In this document: piece by piece, positions 48,501-61,548 of the stretch
How the letters are laid out: each line of letters opens with the position of its first letter
Numbering within the stretch: position 1 is the stretch's first letter
NCBI RefSeq assembly: GCF_964199755.1
Contig: NC_133896.1
Coordinates: forward strand, 69,729,142-69,793,141
From: Larus michahellis
Lineage: Eukaryota; Chordata; Aves; Charadriiformes; Laridae
Length of the DNA: 64,000 bases
Direction of reading: 5' to 3'
The notes under the pieces: generated by a model
Told to the model about the DNA's origin: nothing
Database searches by the model: none
What the model saw: the letters and a program-made list of their open reading frames with translations, nothing else
Position numbers and translations under genes: made by a program

Positions 48501-50312
48501 AGCTAAGTAAAGAACAGGATGAAGTAGACAGGTTCCCCGATTCCAGTGACTGATGTTATCTTTTCCATCTTTTCTAACTGTAATCCAGCAACCTTCCCTT
48601 AGTCGTGTCTACACTGAGCTTCACCCAGTTGGAAGTTCTACCTTGGATTATGTGACTGATTTGTCAGATGTCCCTTGTTGTTAGTAACTCGCGCCTGGCT
48701 GTTCTTATGTTTCCTTGCTGTATTATTTGTGTGGAACAAGGTAGAGCTTCAGTAGGGGACAAAAGCATCTTAAACATGCCATACCTGGTGCTGGGACATC
48801 ATCTATAACCTGTTACACCTCCAAGAGGGTCTGACCAAACAATGAGAATACTGGTTGTCACAGAAGTTCCATGTATAGACTGAATAGAAAGGACGTCACT
48901 CTTCAGGAAAATCGTCTACAAATAAAAAGTGCATCTCTTATTTCCAGGATACTGAGGTATTTGTATATGAGTCTTGGATGCTCTGTAGATAAAGCAGCAA
49001 TACTCTGTCTTCTTCATAGCAAGGGCAACTCTTCATGTCTAGCAGCGTAGACTTTTGTTCACTACTACCTCAATTTATAAAATTTGGTGTCATAGTAAAG
49101 TCTAAATTCAGGTTTACCTTGACCAAGGCATTCAAAGACTTTTAGGTTCTGTAGGACTTTACTCAGCACAACCTTACCCAACAAAGAACATGTGTTTCTA
49201 ATGGTGTAATTTCCAAGAATATCTGCATCTAATGTTAATAACCTGAAGCGAAAAACATACTGTCAGGACTCTGCCTCATTCGGTGGGAGAAAGCTTTTTA
49301 AGAGAGGCTGATTTCACAGCTGGGAGCCTCAGTGTTTCGCCACTGTTTCCTCCTGGATGGAAAAGTAATGGACATTCAGTGAGAGTTTTGGGACGGAGTC
49401 CTTTCAGCATCTCTTCTCTAAGAGATGCTGACTGAAGCCCTTACTGAGAAAACAAGTTTGTGGTTGTCTCCCCCCACCCCAATGACTCTGTCCTGCCAGT
49501 ATCAAAATAAACTCCCCATATCTTAGCAGTTCATTTTCGTTTGCAAAGCTTATGTAAGATTTCCTCATGATGCAACAGACTCAAAGGAGCTACTGAGTTA
49601 TAACAGTCTGAACCTTGCTGCCTACCATTAGTCTGAGACTATCCTTCCAGCCAAAGCACCCACTTTCTTCTTTTTAAAAAACTTTCTTACAGATGGCCGT
49701 CCTTATCTTAAACCTTCTACAAGTCACATTCTTTCTCATTGCATTATTTTCATGGATTATTTCTAGGCTAGGGTGATTCTAGAGGGCAAAGCTAATGAAG
49801 GGGATGCTTGGATGCCACCTCATGTTTACAGACCTCGTAGTAGGCGTTTGCAAAACCCTCTGTGCCAGTGGAATAAGGGTCTGCTATTACTCTTGGGCAA
49901 ATTTCTGATTTCATTATGGTGAAATGGTAGTGGACCATTGAGAAAAGATCTTTCATCTCTGCAGGAGGTATGAGCCCCGGACTCAAAATGCAAAAGGTCA
50001 ATAAGGCAATTTTTAGGTTGCATCATCTCAGTCAGAAGCTGCACTCAAGGTGATCCCTTATTCAGGTTAAGACAGGGATGATGCTGAATAAAGACTTACC
50101 TGTGGTGATCTCGTGGCAATCGTTAAAGGGCTCACAGACATTGTGCTGACTGAACTTGAGAAACCCACTAATCTCTGCAATCAGAGCAATCCAGGCAGAT
50201 CATGAAATGACCTTACAGAACTTCAGAATAAATGTTAAACTGAACAAAGGCTTGTCTATATCTATCTTGAGACTCATTTTACTAGACAGTCTCAGATCTG
50301 GAGAAGAGACTC

Positions 50313-50338
50313 TTTTTTTTTTTTTTTTTTTTTTTTTT
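50313..50338 (+). repeat. Poly-T tract (26)
   Basis: An unbroken run of 26 T's. If read on the minus strand it is poly-A, but the sequence to its right does not look like a transcript 3' end. Confidence 0.9.
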
Positions 50339-52127
50339 ACTTAAGCATATGGGTCAGGATGATAAGTGTCAAAAATAATACAGGCTTCAAAATAGGACCT
50401 TTTGCTAAGCAATTTAAGACTCGTAGTTAATATAAGTTTTGTGTTCTTTAGAATTGTTTGCCTTTCCATTGGAGAAGTATGTATCAATTTTATCATCCTA
50501 AGCACTCCTATCCCCTAGGAAATTAGTGATTACACTTCTGTTACTCATGATTTTAAAGATTCAATTCTTGCAGCAAAATGTAATTGGTTGCAATGTAAAG
50601 AACAAAAAATCAAACCTTGATAAATGTTAACAATGTTTTCAAATTGAAATCTTTACACAGAAAGATTGTACTTAGAAAATTGGGAATGACTTATTAAGTA
50701 TGTTCTGCACACAAAAGCCATTATAACTTTTTTTATTTATTAAGTTTCCACTAATGTATACTTGAAAAGAGAAAAAATTTTTATGAAAGAAATGCGGCAA
50801 CACATTCTAGCTGCCATGTGCGCAGTGTGTAACAGATGAATAGGGAATGGGAGATGCTTGCAAGAGAAAGGTTACCTTGCTTTTCATAGCACTGTGTACT
50901 CTTGAATGAATACAGCCAGTGAAGGGAGCAACTCTTAAGGAAGAAGTCTGCTGCCTTTACAGTAAGTCAACATGAGGCATTTCATTTCTGGAACTCTTTC
51001 ATTCTTATGCTAGGAAATTACAGTGGCTTTTAAATGAAGGCGTTCCAGAAATAAAACAATGTGCATCATGTCTGGCTCACCATAAAGATAGCACATTGTA
51101 CCAGAGCAAAAGTAGCGTGTGCTGTGCTCAAATTGCTATGATTATCTTTGCATTTTCTCTTCTGTTTTATGCATGTATTTAGAGAAGAAATGCTTTACAG
51201 TAAGCATCGGTGATGGGAAAGCTGGTGACACAGGAGGAGAGCTATTAGGGGATATGTTTTTAAGGGAATTATTACACTCAGTGTTTAGTATGCTGGTCTT
51301 GAGATGGCAGCGTGGACGTGAGAAAAGAATGTGTGGGACAGGCACTGTGAATGGGTAGAAAACATAATGTTGGGGATGGAAAAATTCAAGTGGGACATTT
51401 AAGCATAGGGATTGAGCCGAATGGAGGTAACATAAGTCAACAACTCCGTGCTATTCTATGTCAGCCAGGGATTTAACATGAGGTAGCTGTTTGGTACATA
51501 TGAACCTACTGGAGGGTAAAAATCCTAAATTCCTTTTTAAGTACTTCAGGGGAAAACAGATAATGTTGACTGTCAATCTAACAGCTGTGATTTTGAAATG
51601 ATTTGGCCTCAGTCCTCTTTAGGAGGTTGAGACATGGGCCTTCCAGTCATGTCAGAAGGGTTTGAACAACTGTGGCTCCTTTGTGTGCTATAAACCCATA
51701 TGTCCCCAATTTAGTTATGTTGACTTCTGGCTATATAATGCAAAGGCCGAGTCTTTGGGATAAGAGAAGTAGGTTCCAGCCACTAAGTTGTCCATCAGAT
51801 CACCAACTCCTTCAAATTTAAGAGCTTTCAATCATTTCCTTGACACATCCCTAGAATCAAAAAAGAAGGGGCTCTTCTTCAAGGCTGAGAGGAGTCCCCA
51901 GAGCAGACCACGGACTGTCCCAATTGCCTTGTTACCTTTGTGTAGTCCGTTCTTTGGCACGTGTCTGTTATCTGCACCACAGCTTCTCCAGGTCATTTCC
52001 TCACTGTTTGTATGGAAGTCATTTTAACATGGAAAGCTTTTACTTCTCATTGACCTATCAAAGGAGAAGGAAGGGTCTAGTTCTCATTCTGCTTACAAAC
52101 AGCAAAGGAATTTTAAACTCAAGTGAG

Positions 52128-52166
52128 GGGAAAAAAAAAAAACCCAAAAAAACCCAAAAAACACCC
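52128..52166 (+). repeat. A-rich (AAAAACCC)-like tract
   Basis: A run of twelve A's followed by interrupted A7CCC/A6CACCCC units. Low-complexity sequence. Confidence 0.75.
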
Positions 52167-54813
52167 CATTAAAATTTGGTGAAGAACAGTAGAGAGAATT
52201 GGAGGAAAAAAAATCCACAGAAAGAATGCTAATTAGTGTTTTCCCAAAGTACTGCAAGGCAGATTTAAGAAAAAAAATGAACGTTTTCCAACAGCAATGA
52301 AATTAATTTATTTATTATTTGCTTATCACTGCTGTGCCTAGCTTTGTTCTGTATGCAAAGTATCTGCAGACTCTGCCTCAAGTCTGAAAGATAGACACAT
52401 CAAAATAAGGATGCTCTAGATAAATGAGAAATGATTATCATATATGCCAGTTGCTGGTATTCTCCAAGGGTGGTATACCTTCTAAAAAGAAATAAATCAC
52501 AATTGCTCCCCCCAGGAGCTGAGCAGAGGGGCTTTTTTTGTTGTTGTTGTTTGCTGCTTTTGTTTTTATTCGGTATTGATTTCTACAGGATGTTGCTCGT
52601 CAGGGCTTCTGGACATTTACATCGGTTTAAAACATCAAAAAATAATTAATAATCAATGTGACTTTAATCCCTTCAAAGAGAACCCATTAACCTACAAAAA
52701 AATGCTCTAGCTCACAATAGTTTCATGAAAGTAACTGTAAGCAGGGCAAGAGATGAAAGAGAGAAACATCACTCAGATATGTGTTTCTTTTTTTTAAGAG
52801 AACTTTTATTCAAAGCAGAGAACATCGCTAATATGTTATTGCAGCCTGCTTACTGTAAATTAGGAAGTTTGTTTTTTAACAATTTTCTTTCTCTAACTTG
52901 GCTGCCTCTGCCTAATCTTGCACTGATATTATCTCGAGTCATCAGTGTCTGCTTCTAAGGAAAAGATTATGATGTCACAAAATCAATATCAGAGGATCCT
53001 ATACTGTAATCCCTTTTCAGGGAAGTCCATTAAATCAATGCCTCTCCTTCTGTGAGTAACAACTGTAGAATCAAGCCCTCTAATTTTGCTGTGGGAAGGA
53101 ATAAGCAGATGGGATGGGATTTTACATCATTAACTAGCAGTTATTAAATACAACAAGAAAAATTACGACATTTTCTGAAAGATAAATGAACACGCAGTGA
53201 ATGCTTAAGCGTATTTTAAAACGATATCTGGTATAAAATTACTTCTCAGTGGGTTACCAAATAATGTGTTAAACCAAAAATGCTTTTTTATTTTTATATC
53301 TTTTTTTTCGAAAATTAACTCAAGACTCCATAGGCTCTGAAACCCCGTTGGGTTTCCTCGGCAGCATTTTGGGAAAACATGAGAGCTCCAGAACGGTGAT
53401 ACCATACGATGTCATCGGCATTTGACAAAAACGGAGGCACTCCACGAACACGGATAATAATTTTGTCATCTCACCTGTTGTTTATGTGCAACATCGACCT
53501 CTGTTAGCTGGAACCAGAACTGACGGGTTGCCTCTAATTCTTAGGTTGCTGGGAGCTATCAGAGAGTCTACTGTGCTTCTGGGAACGGGTCCAAAGTCCA
53601 AACGAAGTCAATGGATGTCTTTATGTTGCTTTAAATGGGCTTTGAATCAAGCTGTAGCGGGAAGAGACCTGCGATCTCAGCCGGGTGATGCTGTGAAGTT
53701 TGACGTGCAGCACAGAGCCAACCCTGATGTGCCGGTGACCTTGGGCTCGCTGCAGTGTCGGTAGCGCAAACCAGAGACCACAGGATGGTTCTGATTTTTT
53801 GGAATCTGAGATTCTGATAGCTTAAAGAAACTCCCCATCAGATAAATTTTGAGCAACCTTCTTGCTTAGGGAGTAGCTGTATTGTCAAGAATTGGTGTGT
53901 TGTAATCCGCTGCTGGAGCTCGTGTAATAGAAGCACACTTGAATGCTTCTGTTCTTACAAGAGAAGCTTCTTTGCAGGAAACTTAAGTTCTGTAACTAGG
54001 ACTTGTCAAAATATAGGGTGGTTTTCTCCAGGCAGAACCATCAGTCTCCTCTTTCTCTTCCTCTGCATAATTCAGGAACTGTTTAAATAAGAGTTCGGAT
54101 TTATGTATGTTTCAGCCTACAGCCACTTTTTCTGGCATGGCAGCATTAACACAGGTACCTGGATGGATGGGAACCAAATTCTGCATCAATACCAGATACA
54201 CACTCGTATACGGACCTGAACAGTACAGCCAGTCCCTGTCCCTTTAATAGGCTAGCTGAGTCAAAAGTGATACCAAAACCCAATGACGATCTGGGGCCTT
54301 CGAATTTCAGAACATAAACTCTTATCCTGCTCTGCTCAGGTGCAATCTAAATAGAGCTGTTATTTCCTAGCTGCTTTCACTTACACGCTTCCAGTTAACA
54401 GAACGGTAGACTTCCATATCAGATCAAACAAATAGAAATACCAGTTCAAAATACATTCACATGCTTATCTGAAATGCAGAAAGGAACCAAAGTTTGAAAA
54501 GTAATTTAAGATAGGTGTCTGGAAAATAATTTTTCTCTAAAGGGGCAAATGCACAGCCAAATTAAAAGCTGGCAGCGAGTCCAAGTTACATACTGAGTAA
54601 CAGAGCTGCTCTTGCTTGGAGGAACTCATGGTGGGGTCAAATCATCTGAATTCCTTCTATGGAGGAGAGAAAACTGGATGCATTCTTAGATGTACATACA
54701 GAGCCATTGTGGAGATTAACTGAGCTCTGTCTGTTTCTGTGTGGACATGGTTGGGTTAAAACTTGAGAATTAGAGGGGTGAATGGTCAAAAGAAGCTAAC
54801 AATAGCAGCAAGC

Positions 54814-54834
54814 AAAAAAAAAAAAAAAAAAAAA
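54814..54834 (+). repeat. Poly-A tract (21)
   Basis: An unbroken run of A's after AATAGCAGCAAGC. No processed-transcript body was recognised upstream. Confidence 0.9.
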
Positions 54835-56333
54835 GGTGGGTTTTGGTCCTTTGACTACAGTCCTTGACTACAGAAGATATTTAGCTTTTCCTTTTAATAG
54901 TTTTGTCATCAATGACCTGAACTTTGCAGGAGCCTTTTTGCAAAGCAACATGCCGGAGGCCACTTGGCTATGGCAGATGTCATGCTTGATGCTGGGACAG
55001 AGGGGTTTTTATGCGGTGGCTTAATAGCCCAGCTTTCAGGTACCCATTTTTCCTGGTAGGCATTACTATGCCAGGTGATGGATAGCAGCAAGTCGGGATA
55101 TCAGTAAGTGTCCAGGTGGAGAAAACAAATTCTGAAATGTCTGTTATATGGTGAATGAGCATTCGTCTTGGAGCAGAGCCAGAAGGACTGGCATGACTGG
55201 AATAGTTGCAGGTGACATTATTTCATACACAATTAAAATATGTTTGTGAACATTATGAGGTTAGGAGATAAAAGGGAAAAGAAGCAGAAGCATTTTGGAA
55301 TGTGCCAGAGCATATCTTGCAGGCTTCTTCTCTTCCAGTTACATACACAGTTATTTCTACCTCCCTTTTCTTTCCGTAGCTGACCTTTAATAAAGACGTG
55401 GCCTGTTTGGGGATTGGCTTTTATTAATGGTATCTTGCAATGGTTGTGTAGGATCAACTGTTCTTTGTCAATATGTACTGTAGGGGCAACTGACCTGCTG
55501 ATCGGGGTATTTTTATTTTTATCTCAATTTTTTTTTTTTCTTTATTTTTCTGGAGGTTGGGATTTGTTGCCCTTATGATGAGCTCTAGTTTTATGATTAA
55601 AGCGTATGAAAGCTAGTGGATACCTGAATTAGCATTACTTTTAACTGGAAGAATCAATCTTGCCATTGAAATGGTCAGAATAATATGATTTGGTTCTCTA
55701 AGCTAGTAGTTTTCCATCTCTGCCTGTCTGCTGTCCTGTAAGCTGTATGGGTCTCATATGGTGCTTAGAAAGAAAGGGTCAGATTTTCCTGTTCCCAGTG
55801 CAATAACTTTTTGAGTTGAGGTTCAACAGCACAGCAGAACTGGGCTCACAGCAAGCTATCTTCTCTAGAGCGAGGAAAGCCAAGGGCTGCCCCGCTGGAC
55901 TGCCTGTAGATGCAGCGAAAAGGCTGCAAGTCAAAAGCAGGGAATGGTTCTCCTCAAAAACGGGGAGGCGAAAGTCACAACTGTGTGATAAGCTGGATGC
56001 GGTCTGGTTGGATATCACAGGACAGCTTGATGTTTTGCTGCCCGGTTTTTGGACTATCATGGGTATTTTCTCATTTGTCCTTCTAGCTGGCTTTAGGCTG
56101 ACAGCAGTGATGATACTTTTTGCTCCACCACACAGCTGGGAGGGTGTACAGGGCACACCGCACAATTGCGGCACGTGGGGAAAGAGGGGGGAAAGAGACT
56201 GCAACAGGTCAGTGGAGAAAGCTGGAGATTCAGAATTGTCCCCTGGTTGTCAACAAAATGGCAAACGCTGTAGTGTAAAGCAGGGACTCTGCGCGCATCT
56301 GAGGATACAGGGAAGCGTGTAACTGTTTAGTGT

Positions 56334-56490
56334 CACAGAGTAATTTAGGCTGGAGGGGACGCCTGGAGACCATCTGGTCTGAGCCTTGGCTCAAAGCAGG
56401 GCCAAGTAGGTCGGGGGCTCAGGGCCGCGTCTCTGTGAGTTTTCAGTATCTGTGAGGATGGAGATTCCACCATCTCTCTGGCCTACCTCT
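56334..56490 (-). mobile_element. CR1 LINE fragment, diverged
   Basis: CACAGAGTAATTTAGGCTGGAGGGGAC, CCATCTGGTCTGAGCC, CAAAGCAGGGCCAAGTAGG and GGATGGAGATTCCACCATCTCTCTGG follow the order of the reverse complement of the CR1 3' end. It is about 157 bp, 5' truncated and more diverged than the copy at 38,440, so it is older. It lies inside the presumed intron in antisense to the gene. Confidence 0.88.
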
Positions 56491-56903
56491 GAGGGCCCTG
56501 CAGGAAAGGAATGACAGTCAATTAAACCTTTTTAAAAATCATGAATTGGGACTCAAAAAGACATGAAACTGTCTTATTAACCTGACTGGTTTGGTGTTGG
56601 TTTTTTTCCCCTAAATTAATTTAAAAAAAAATAATTTTAGGTTATCTTTCTTTGTAGAATTTAGAACTCTGGGTTACAGTCACAAGCTTTTTGCTGAAGT
56701 CTGCTGTTTTTCTTGCATTCACCAGCTCCTTGGAGCTTGAGCTTTAAATATAACATCAAGGATAAAATTCTTAGAGCTGCCATTGTTAGAATGTGCCTTA
56801 ATTATCACTTAAACTTTCTGCAGAGTCAGGCAGGTATCTGCCATCGCTGCACATTCATTTCACAGGTTCACGTTTCTCAAGAAGGCTTTTTGATTGAGAT
56901 TTC

Positions 56904-56923
56904 TTTTTTTTTTTTTTTTTTTT
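56904..56923 (+). repeat. Poly-T tract (20)
   Basis: An unbroken T run followed by CCCTCCCCACCCCC, a polypyrimidine stretch. It resembles an acceptor tract, but the AG downstream (at CTTCTGACTTACACTTCTGGGAG) opens no recognisable exon. Confidence 0.85.
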
Positions 56924-58858
56924 CCCTCCCCACCCCCGTCTTCTGACTTACACTTCTGGGAGCAGAACCGTGTCTTCGTATATTTTACAAGCCTAGGTCT
57001 TAAGCGTGCAGGAAACCATTAAAGCTTCACCGCTGGGGTACTTGCGAGCAACGTGAATTAAAGGCTGATGGGGCACGGCTGGCCTCTGCCCTGGTTGGCT
57101 TAGTGCTGGCACAGAGGAATCCATCATTGCTACATCCAGTTAGAGAAACTTGTAAAAATCAAGGTGAAAAAACGCATAGCTCACGGGAATACGTGAAATC
57201 CTTTCTGGAAATTTCCCTCGTGCTTTTTTGTATTGATACCTGAACCACTGCTCCGAAAATCAATAGAAGATTACAGGGGCTCGATACACTTAATGAGCTC
57301 CAAAGGAGCAGTTACTTTGGGCTGTGATTACAGCTTCTGCTGCTTGATTCCGCACCATACTGGCATTTTATTGCTAAAGATTTATAATGTTGGAGGGGAG
57401 GATGAATTTGGGGATTCATTAGTTTTTTCACAGATTTTTGCCTTGAAATTATGTTAGCTCATACTCTCAGATGTTTACTTGACCATGCTAGAATACAGAT
57501 TTCCTTTTTCAAACTACAGGATACAGAATAATAAAAAATACGCCACCCCAAACCAAACAAAAAAACCCACAAGAAAACCTTCCCCCAAATTTAAAAAGTT
57601 GCTAAGATGGTTGTTGTTCTATGGCCCTTACTTCTTCCAGCTCTGTTCCACAAATCCTGATTTCCAAACAATTTCACCATAAAAAAGCCTTCCACTTACA
57701 GTTTAAGAAGTCAGATCTTCCGATAAATAACACAAAAGCATATTTTACAGTTCAAAAAAAAATATCTCATAATGTCATCTGCTAGAGAAGCAAAATGATG
57801 GTTTTTTCCCTGAAGACCCTACAATGCCAGATTTCATTTATTTTAGGAAGAAAGAAAAACTATTCTGCGGAATGTGCTTACCGCTTGTGAAGTGAAAGGT
57901 GTCAGCAGACGGTGTGAAGATATCCTGGAGAACAGACCTTACACACAACGAGCCGAGTTTATAGAATAAAAGGAAAAACCTCTGCACCTCTTTATATTTG
58001 GCATAAAAGAAACGGATAGAAGGGATTTTTTTGAGGTGTCATGCATGGCTTAGGGCGGATCGGCTGTGCTCAGACTGTGGGTTCAGAAAGTTCGGTTCTC
58101 TAATCTCAGCTCTCTTCAAGCTCTCGGGCGCCCACTGCGCAGGGAGGGTGATGTGAGGGGGGAGGCCTTGGGGTCTGATTCCCACGCTGCTGAGCCCAGC
58201 AGGGCACGTGGGAAGGGGGCTGCAGACTGAAACGGCTCTGCCACAGGGCCCCTTGCCTGCAGTGCAATTTAAACGCACAATTTCAGGTGATATTAATAAT
58301 TTGGAAGGCTTATAGATTATTAAAACGGGGATGGGCTGACAGTTGCATGTCGTGTGGGTGCAGGAGTTTCAGATAGGCTCTGGTTTTCCACAGCGTGTTG
58401 TTTCTTTGTGTCTTTTACAAGTTCAAAGTCTACTGGTGTCAGATGATGTCTGGGATTGATCCTTTATGTTTTTGTCCAGAAATGCTATCCTTTATTCCTA
58501 CAGTACTATGTGACAGATGACTGGTGCCCACTGTGAATTTTTTGCAACGATAACAAGAAGTCTTTTTGCATGAGGAGATGAGCCCGCATCTGAATGAAGG
58601 GAAGCAGATGGATGGCAGGGATGTGTCTGCATCCTGCACCCAGGAATGCACGTGCAACGTTAAAAAGGCTAATAGAGGGGAAGGGGAATTTCCCTTTCTG
58701 CCCCCCGATAAATCCATCATTCTGCTGTCAGAAATGGCCGTAAAATGGGAGCTCTGGAATTTTTCTCTGCTGAAATGCTCTAGTCTCATTTATCTCTTTC
58801 CCTCTTTGCATATGGGAGTATTCTTTCTCTGCAAGTATCCATTTATCCATCATATCCA

Positions 58859-58894
58859 TTTTTTTTCTCTCTTTCTCTCTTTTTTTTTTTTTTG
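58859..58894 (+). repeat. Polypyrimidine (CT/T) tract
   Basis: Alternating T runs and CTCTC blocks without purines for more than 30 bp. Simple sequence; no exon recognised after it. Confidence 0.8.
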
Positions 58895-61358
58895 TCCCTC
58901 TGTTTCTAAAGATGTCAAATTAAATAACTGATGAGTTCTTCTGATGCCAGAAGGCCTTCACAATATGCATATTAGGGTTTAGTGTATTTTTCTCTTCTGC
59001 ATCTCGGTGCTTTCAATTTGTATGCAGTGCCATCCTCTTACCGTGAACTCCTGTGCCCAGAGCTGGGGATTATGTTCTTATCCAACATATGTACTCATCC
59101 CGAAATGCTAAATCTCTGCTACTGCAGGAATGGAAAGATGTTACGGTTAAAGGAGCTATGTCAAAGTAGCCAGTCAGATCAAACTATAAATCGTTTCTGG
59201 TGAGAGGCAAGATAAAGATACACCCTGAATATTTGCGTCCCTTGACCAGCACTAACTCATAAATTTAAATGTCGTTATTCTGACTGTGAGGGATTAAACA
59301 AAAATGTATTTTCATAATAATAATAATAAAAAAATCAGTTTTGTGGCAGTGATGGAGGGAGTCTCTGTGGATGCTGTTTTCTACTGCTTGTAGAGGTTTG
59401 GAGCGGTCAAAGGATTTTGGTAGCCTGTAGCATGAGGACTGTGGAAACAGAGGATGACAGTGGCATACTGGGGCCTGAGCCGTTCCCCCAACCCTTCAGC
59501 CATCCTGGTCTCACTGGGAGACCAGAAGCAGTTCTTGCAGGACTCGACAGGTGTCCCTGTCCTGTCCCTGTTGTAACAGTTCAGGTAGGAGGAGAAGAGA
59601 GGACAGAATAACTCACCTGGCTTTGCAGCTCCCCTGGTATATGTCAGGAGTTGCCCGCTGATGTGTGGCTTTGTGGCGGGGCATGGGATGGTGGTGGCTG
59701 GGACCTGCCCAGGTGTTGGGGGGAATCCAGCTGCTCTTACATCCCAGCCTTGCCTGGCTGTGAGTTGTGCCATGGGTCGCGGAGGCAGGTGCTCAGCCAG
59801 GCTTGCTAACCTTGCCTTGCTAATGGTGTTCCTCCATCCCTGCAGCTCTGTGCTGGAGAAGGGTGCTGTGTCTTCCTGTTGTAAGAGAAAGGCAGCTTTG
59901 CTGGCTGGAGAGAAGGCGGCAACACCATGCTTTCAGCTGATCCTTTCCCTTTGAGGTCATTTGTGTCCTGAAAGGGAGGAAGCCAGATACTAAGTCCTCC
60001 ACAGTGCAACTGAACTGTGCTAGTGCATCCCTCTCTGACACACAACTGGTACAAGCCACAGAGGGATTGCTATGGTACCTCAGCTCAGATGTTTTCTGAT
60101 GGGCTTACGTTACCCTTCACATTATCACATCGTCATAACAGAGTGCTGACTGGTACCTAAAATGCTGGTGGGGAACTTATCCGTGGATAAGCTGCAGGCT
60201 AATCTGGTTTTCAGTTTGTGAAACTAGGCTCAGTACTTGCAGGGGAGAGGAGGAGCAGCTCGCAGGCAGCATCTTGCTGGAGAGTTGGAAGAAATTCCTA
60301 GGAAAGTACAAAGACAAAGAATCTCTTCCTTTCCCTCATGAATTAAATACTAGATGATTATTATTTTTTTTTACAGTAATAGACAGAGCATGTGGATGTT
60401 TTATTTATTAATGTTGTGCAAAAGATATTGTGGAGGTTGGGTATTCTGAAGGTTTGAGAGGCAAAATAATCATTTGGATTGACCACAAAAAATTATTTTG
60501 TACTTCTTGCTATGACAGAGAAGCCTAAGAAGCTTCCCAGCAAATATTTCGATTCTCCAGAAAGAACATTTCAACCCTAAGCTTTCAGCCCTCTTTAAAG
60601 AAAAGAAAAATGGAGGCAGGGACGGTCAGTCAAGGAAAATTTAGCAACTTTAACAACCGTTTGCAGGTATTTGCAAATAGTTGCAATTGTCCGAGATCTG
60701 TATTTTTCCAAGAATAAAGTACTAGCCCACGTCTCACATGTATCCTTTCTAGTGTTTGTCCCCTTGCTATTGTTTTCTTGGCCTCTTTCCTCTCCAGCCC
60801 ACTTCTTCCCCTTCTGTTTCACCTGTCATCTCCCGTGCTGCTCAACCGGGATTTCTTCTCCACCCACACTTAACCCTGTTAAAGTCCCTTCGGCTGACAC
60901 CTAGCCTCTGACACATCCTCCTCACCTAAACCATGTAACCTCATTTCTGAAGTATTTTGCTTTTCGCTTCTATGTTCACCAGTAAACATTCTGGATTGTG
61001 TTTTATAGCAGTCAAAGAAAAGGCTTCTTTGCACACACCATTAGCAGCCATTTAGCCCAGCTCAATAGTTAACTTCCAGTGGAATGCTAAACAGGCACAA
61101 AAAGATTATGATTACATCAAAAGACTATTTTAGTGAAAATAGCTGCTATTCAAATAGAGATCATATTTCTCAGGGAAAAAAAGGGCCAATTACTGTGCTT
61201 AGTCACCTACACTGTGAATTCAAATGAACTTCATCTAAAGCAATGGTATTGCGCTGAATTTTACCAAATGTAACTAAAATCAACATCAGTCCCTGTGACT
61301 TTCAGCTCAGCTGGCTGTAACTGTGCCAGGATTTCTTAACCTTGTCCTAGTTGCAGTT

Positions 61359-61548
61359 CATAGAATCACAAGACGGTTGAGGTCGGAAGGGACCTCTGGA
61401 GGTCATCTGGTCCAGCTCAAGCAGGGCCACCTAGAGCTGTTTGCCGAGGACTCTGGGCAGGCACAGTACCTGTTTTGATACTGTCTGTTATATCTATCTA
61501 TTTTGCGTATCTCTAAGCATATATCTCGACAACCTCTTTGGGCAACAT
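61359..61548 (-). mobile_element. CR1 LINE fragment, decayed
   Basis: CATAGAATCACAAGACGGTTGAGGTCGGAAGGGACCTCTGGAGGTCATCTGGTCCAG is the reverse complement of a CR1 3' terminus. It is followed by CAGGGCCACCTAGAGCTG and, after a poorly conserved and partly rearranged stretch, GACAACCTCTTTGGGCAAC. The 3' end is clear while the inner part is eroded by substitutions and indels. It is antisense to the presumed host gene intron. Confidence 0.85.
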
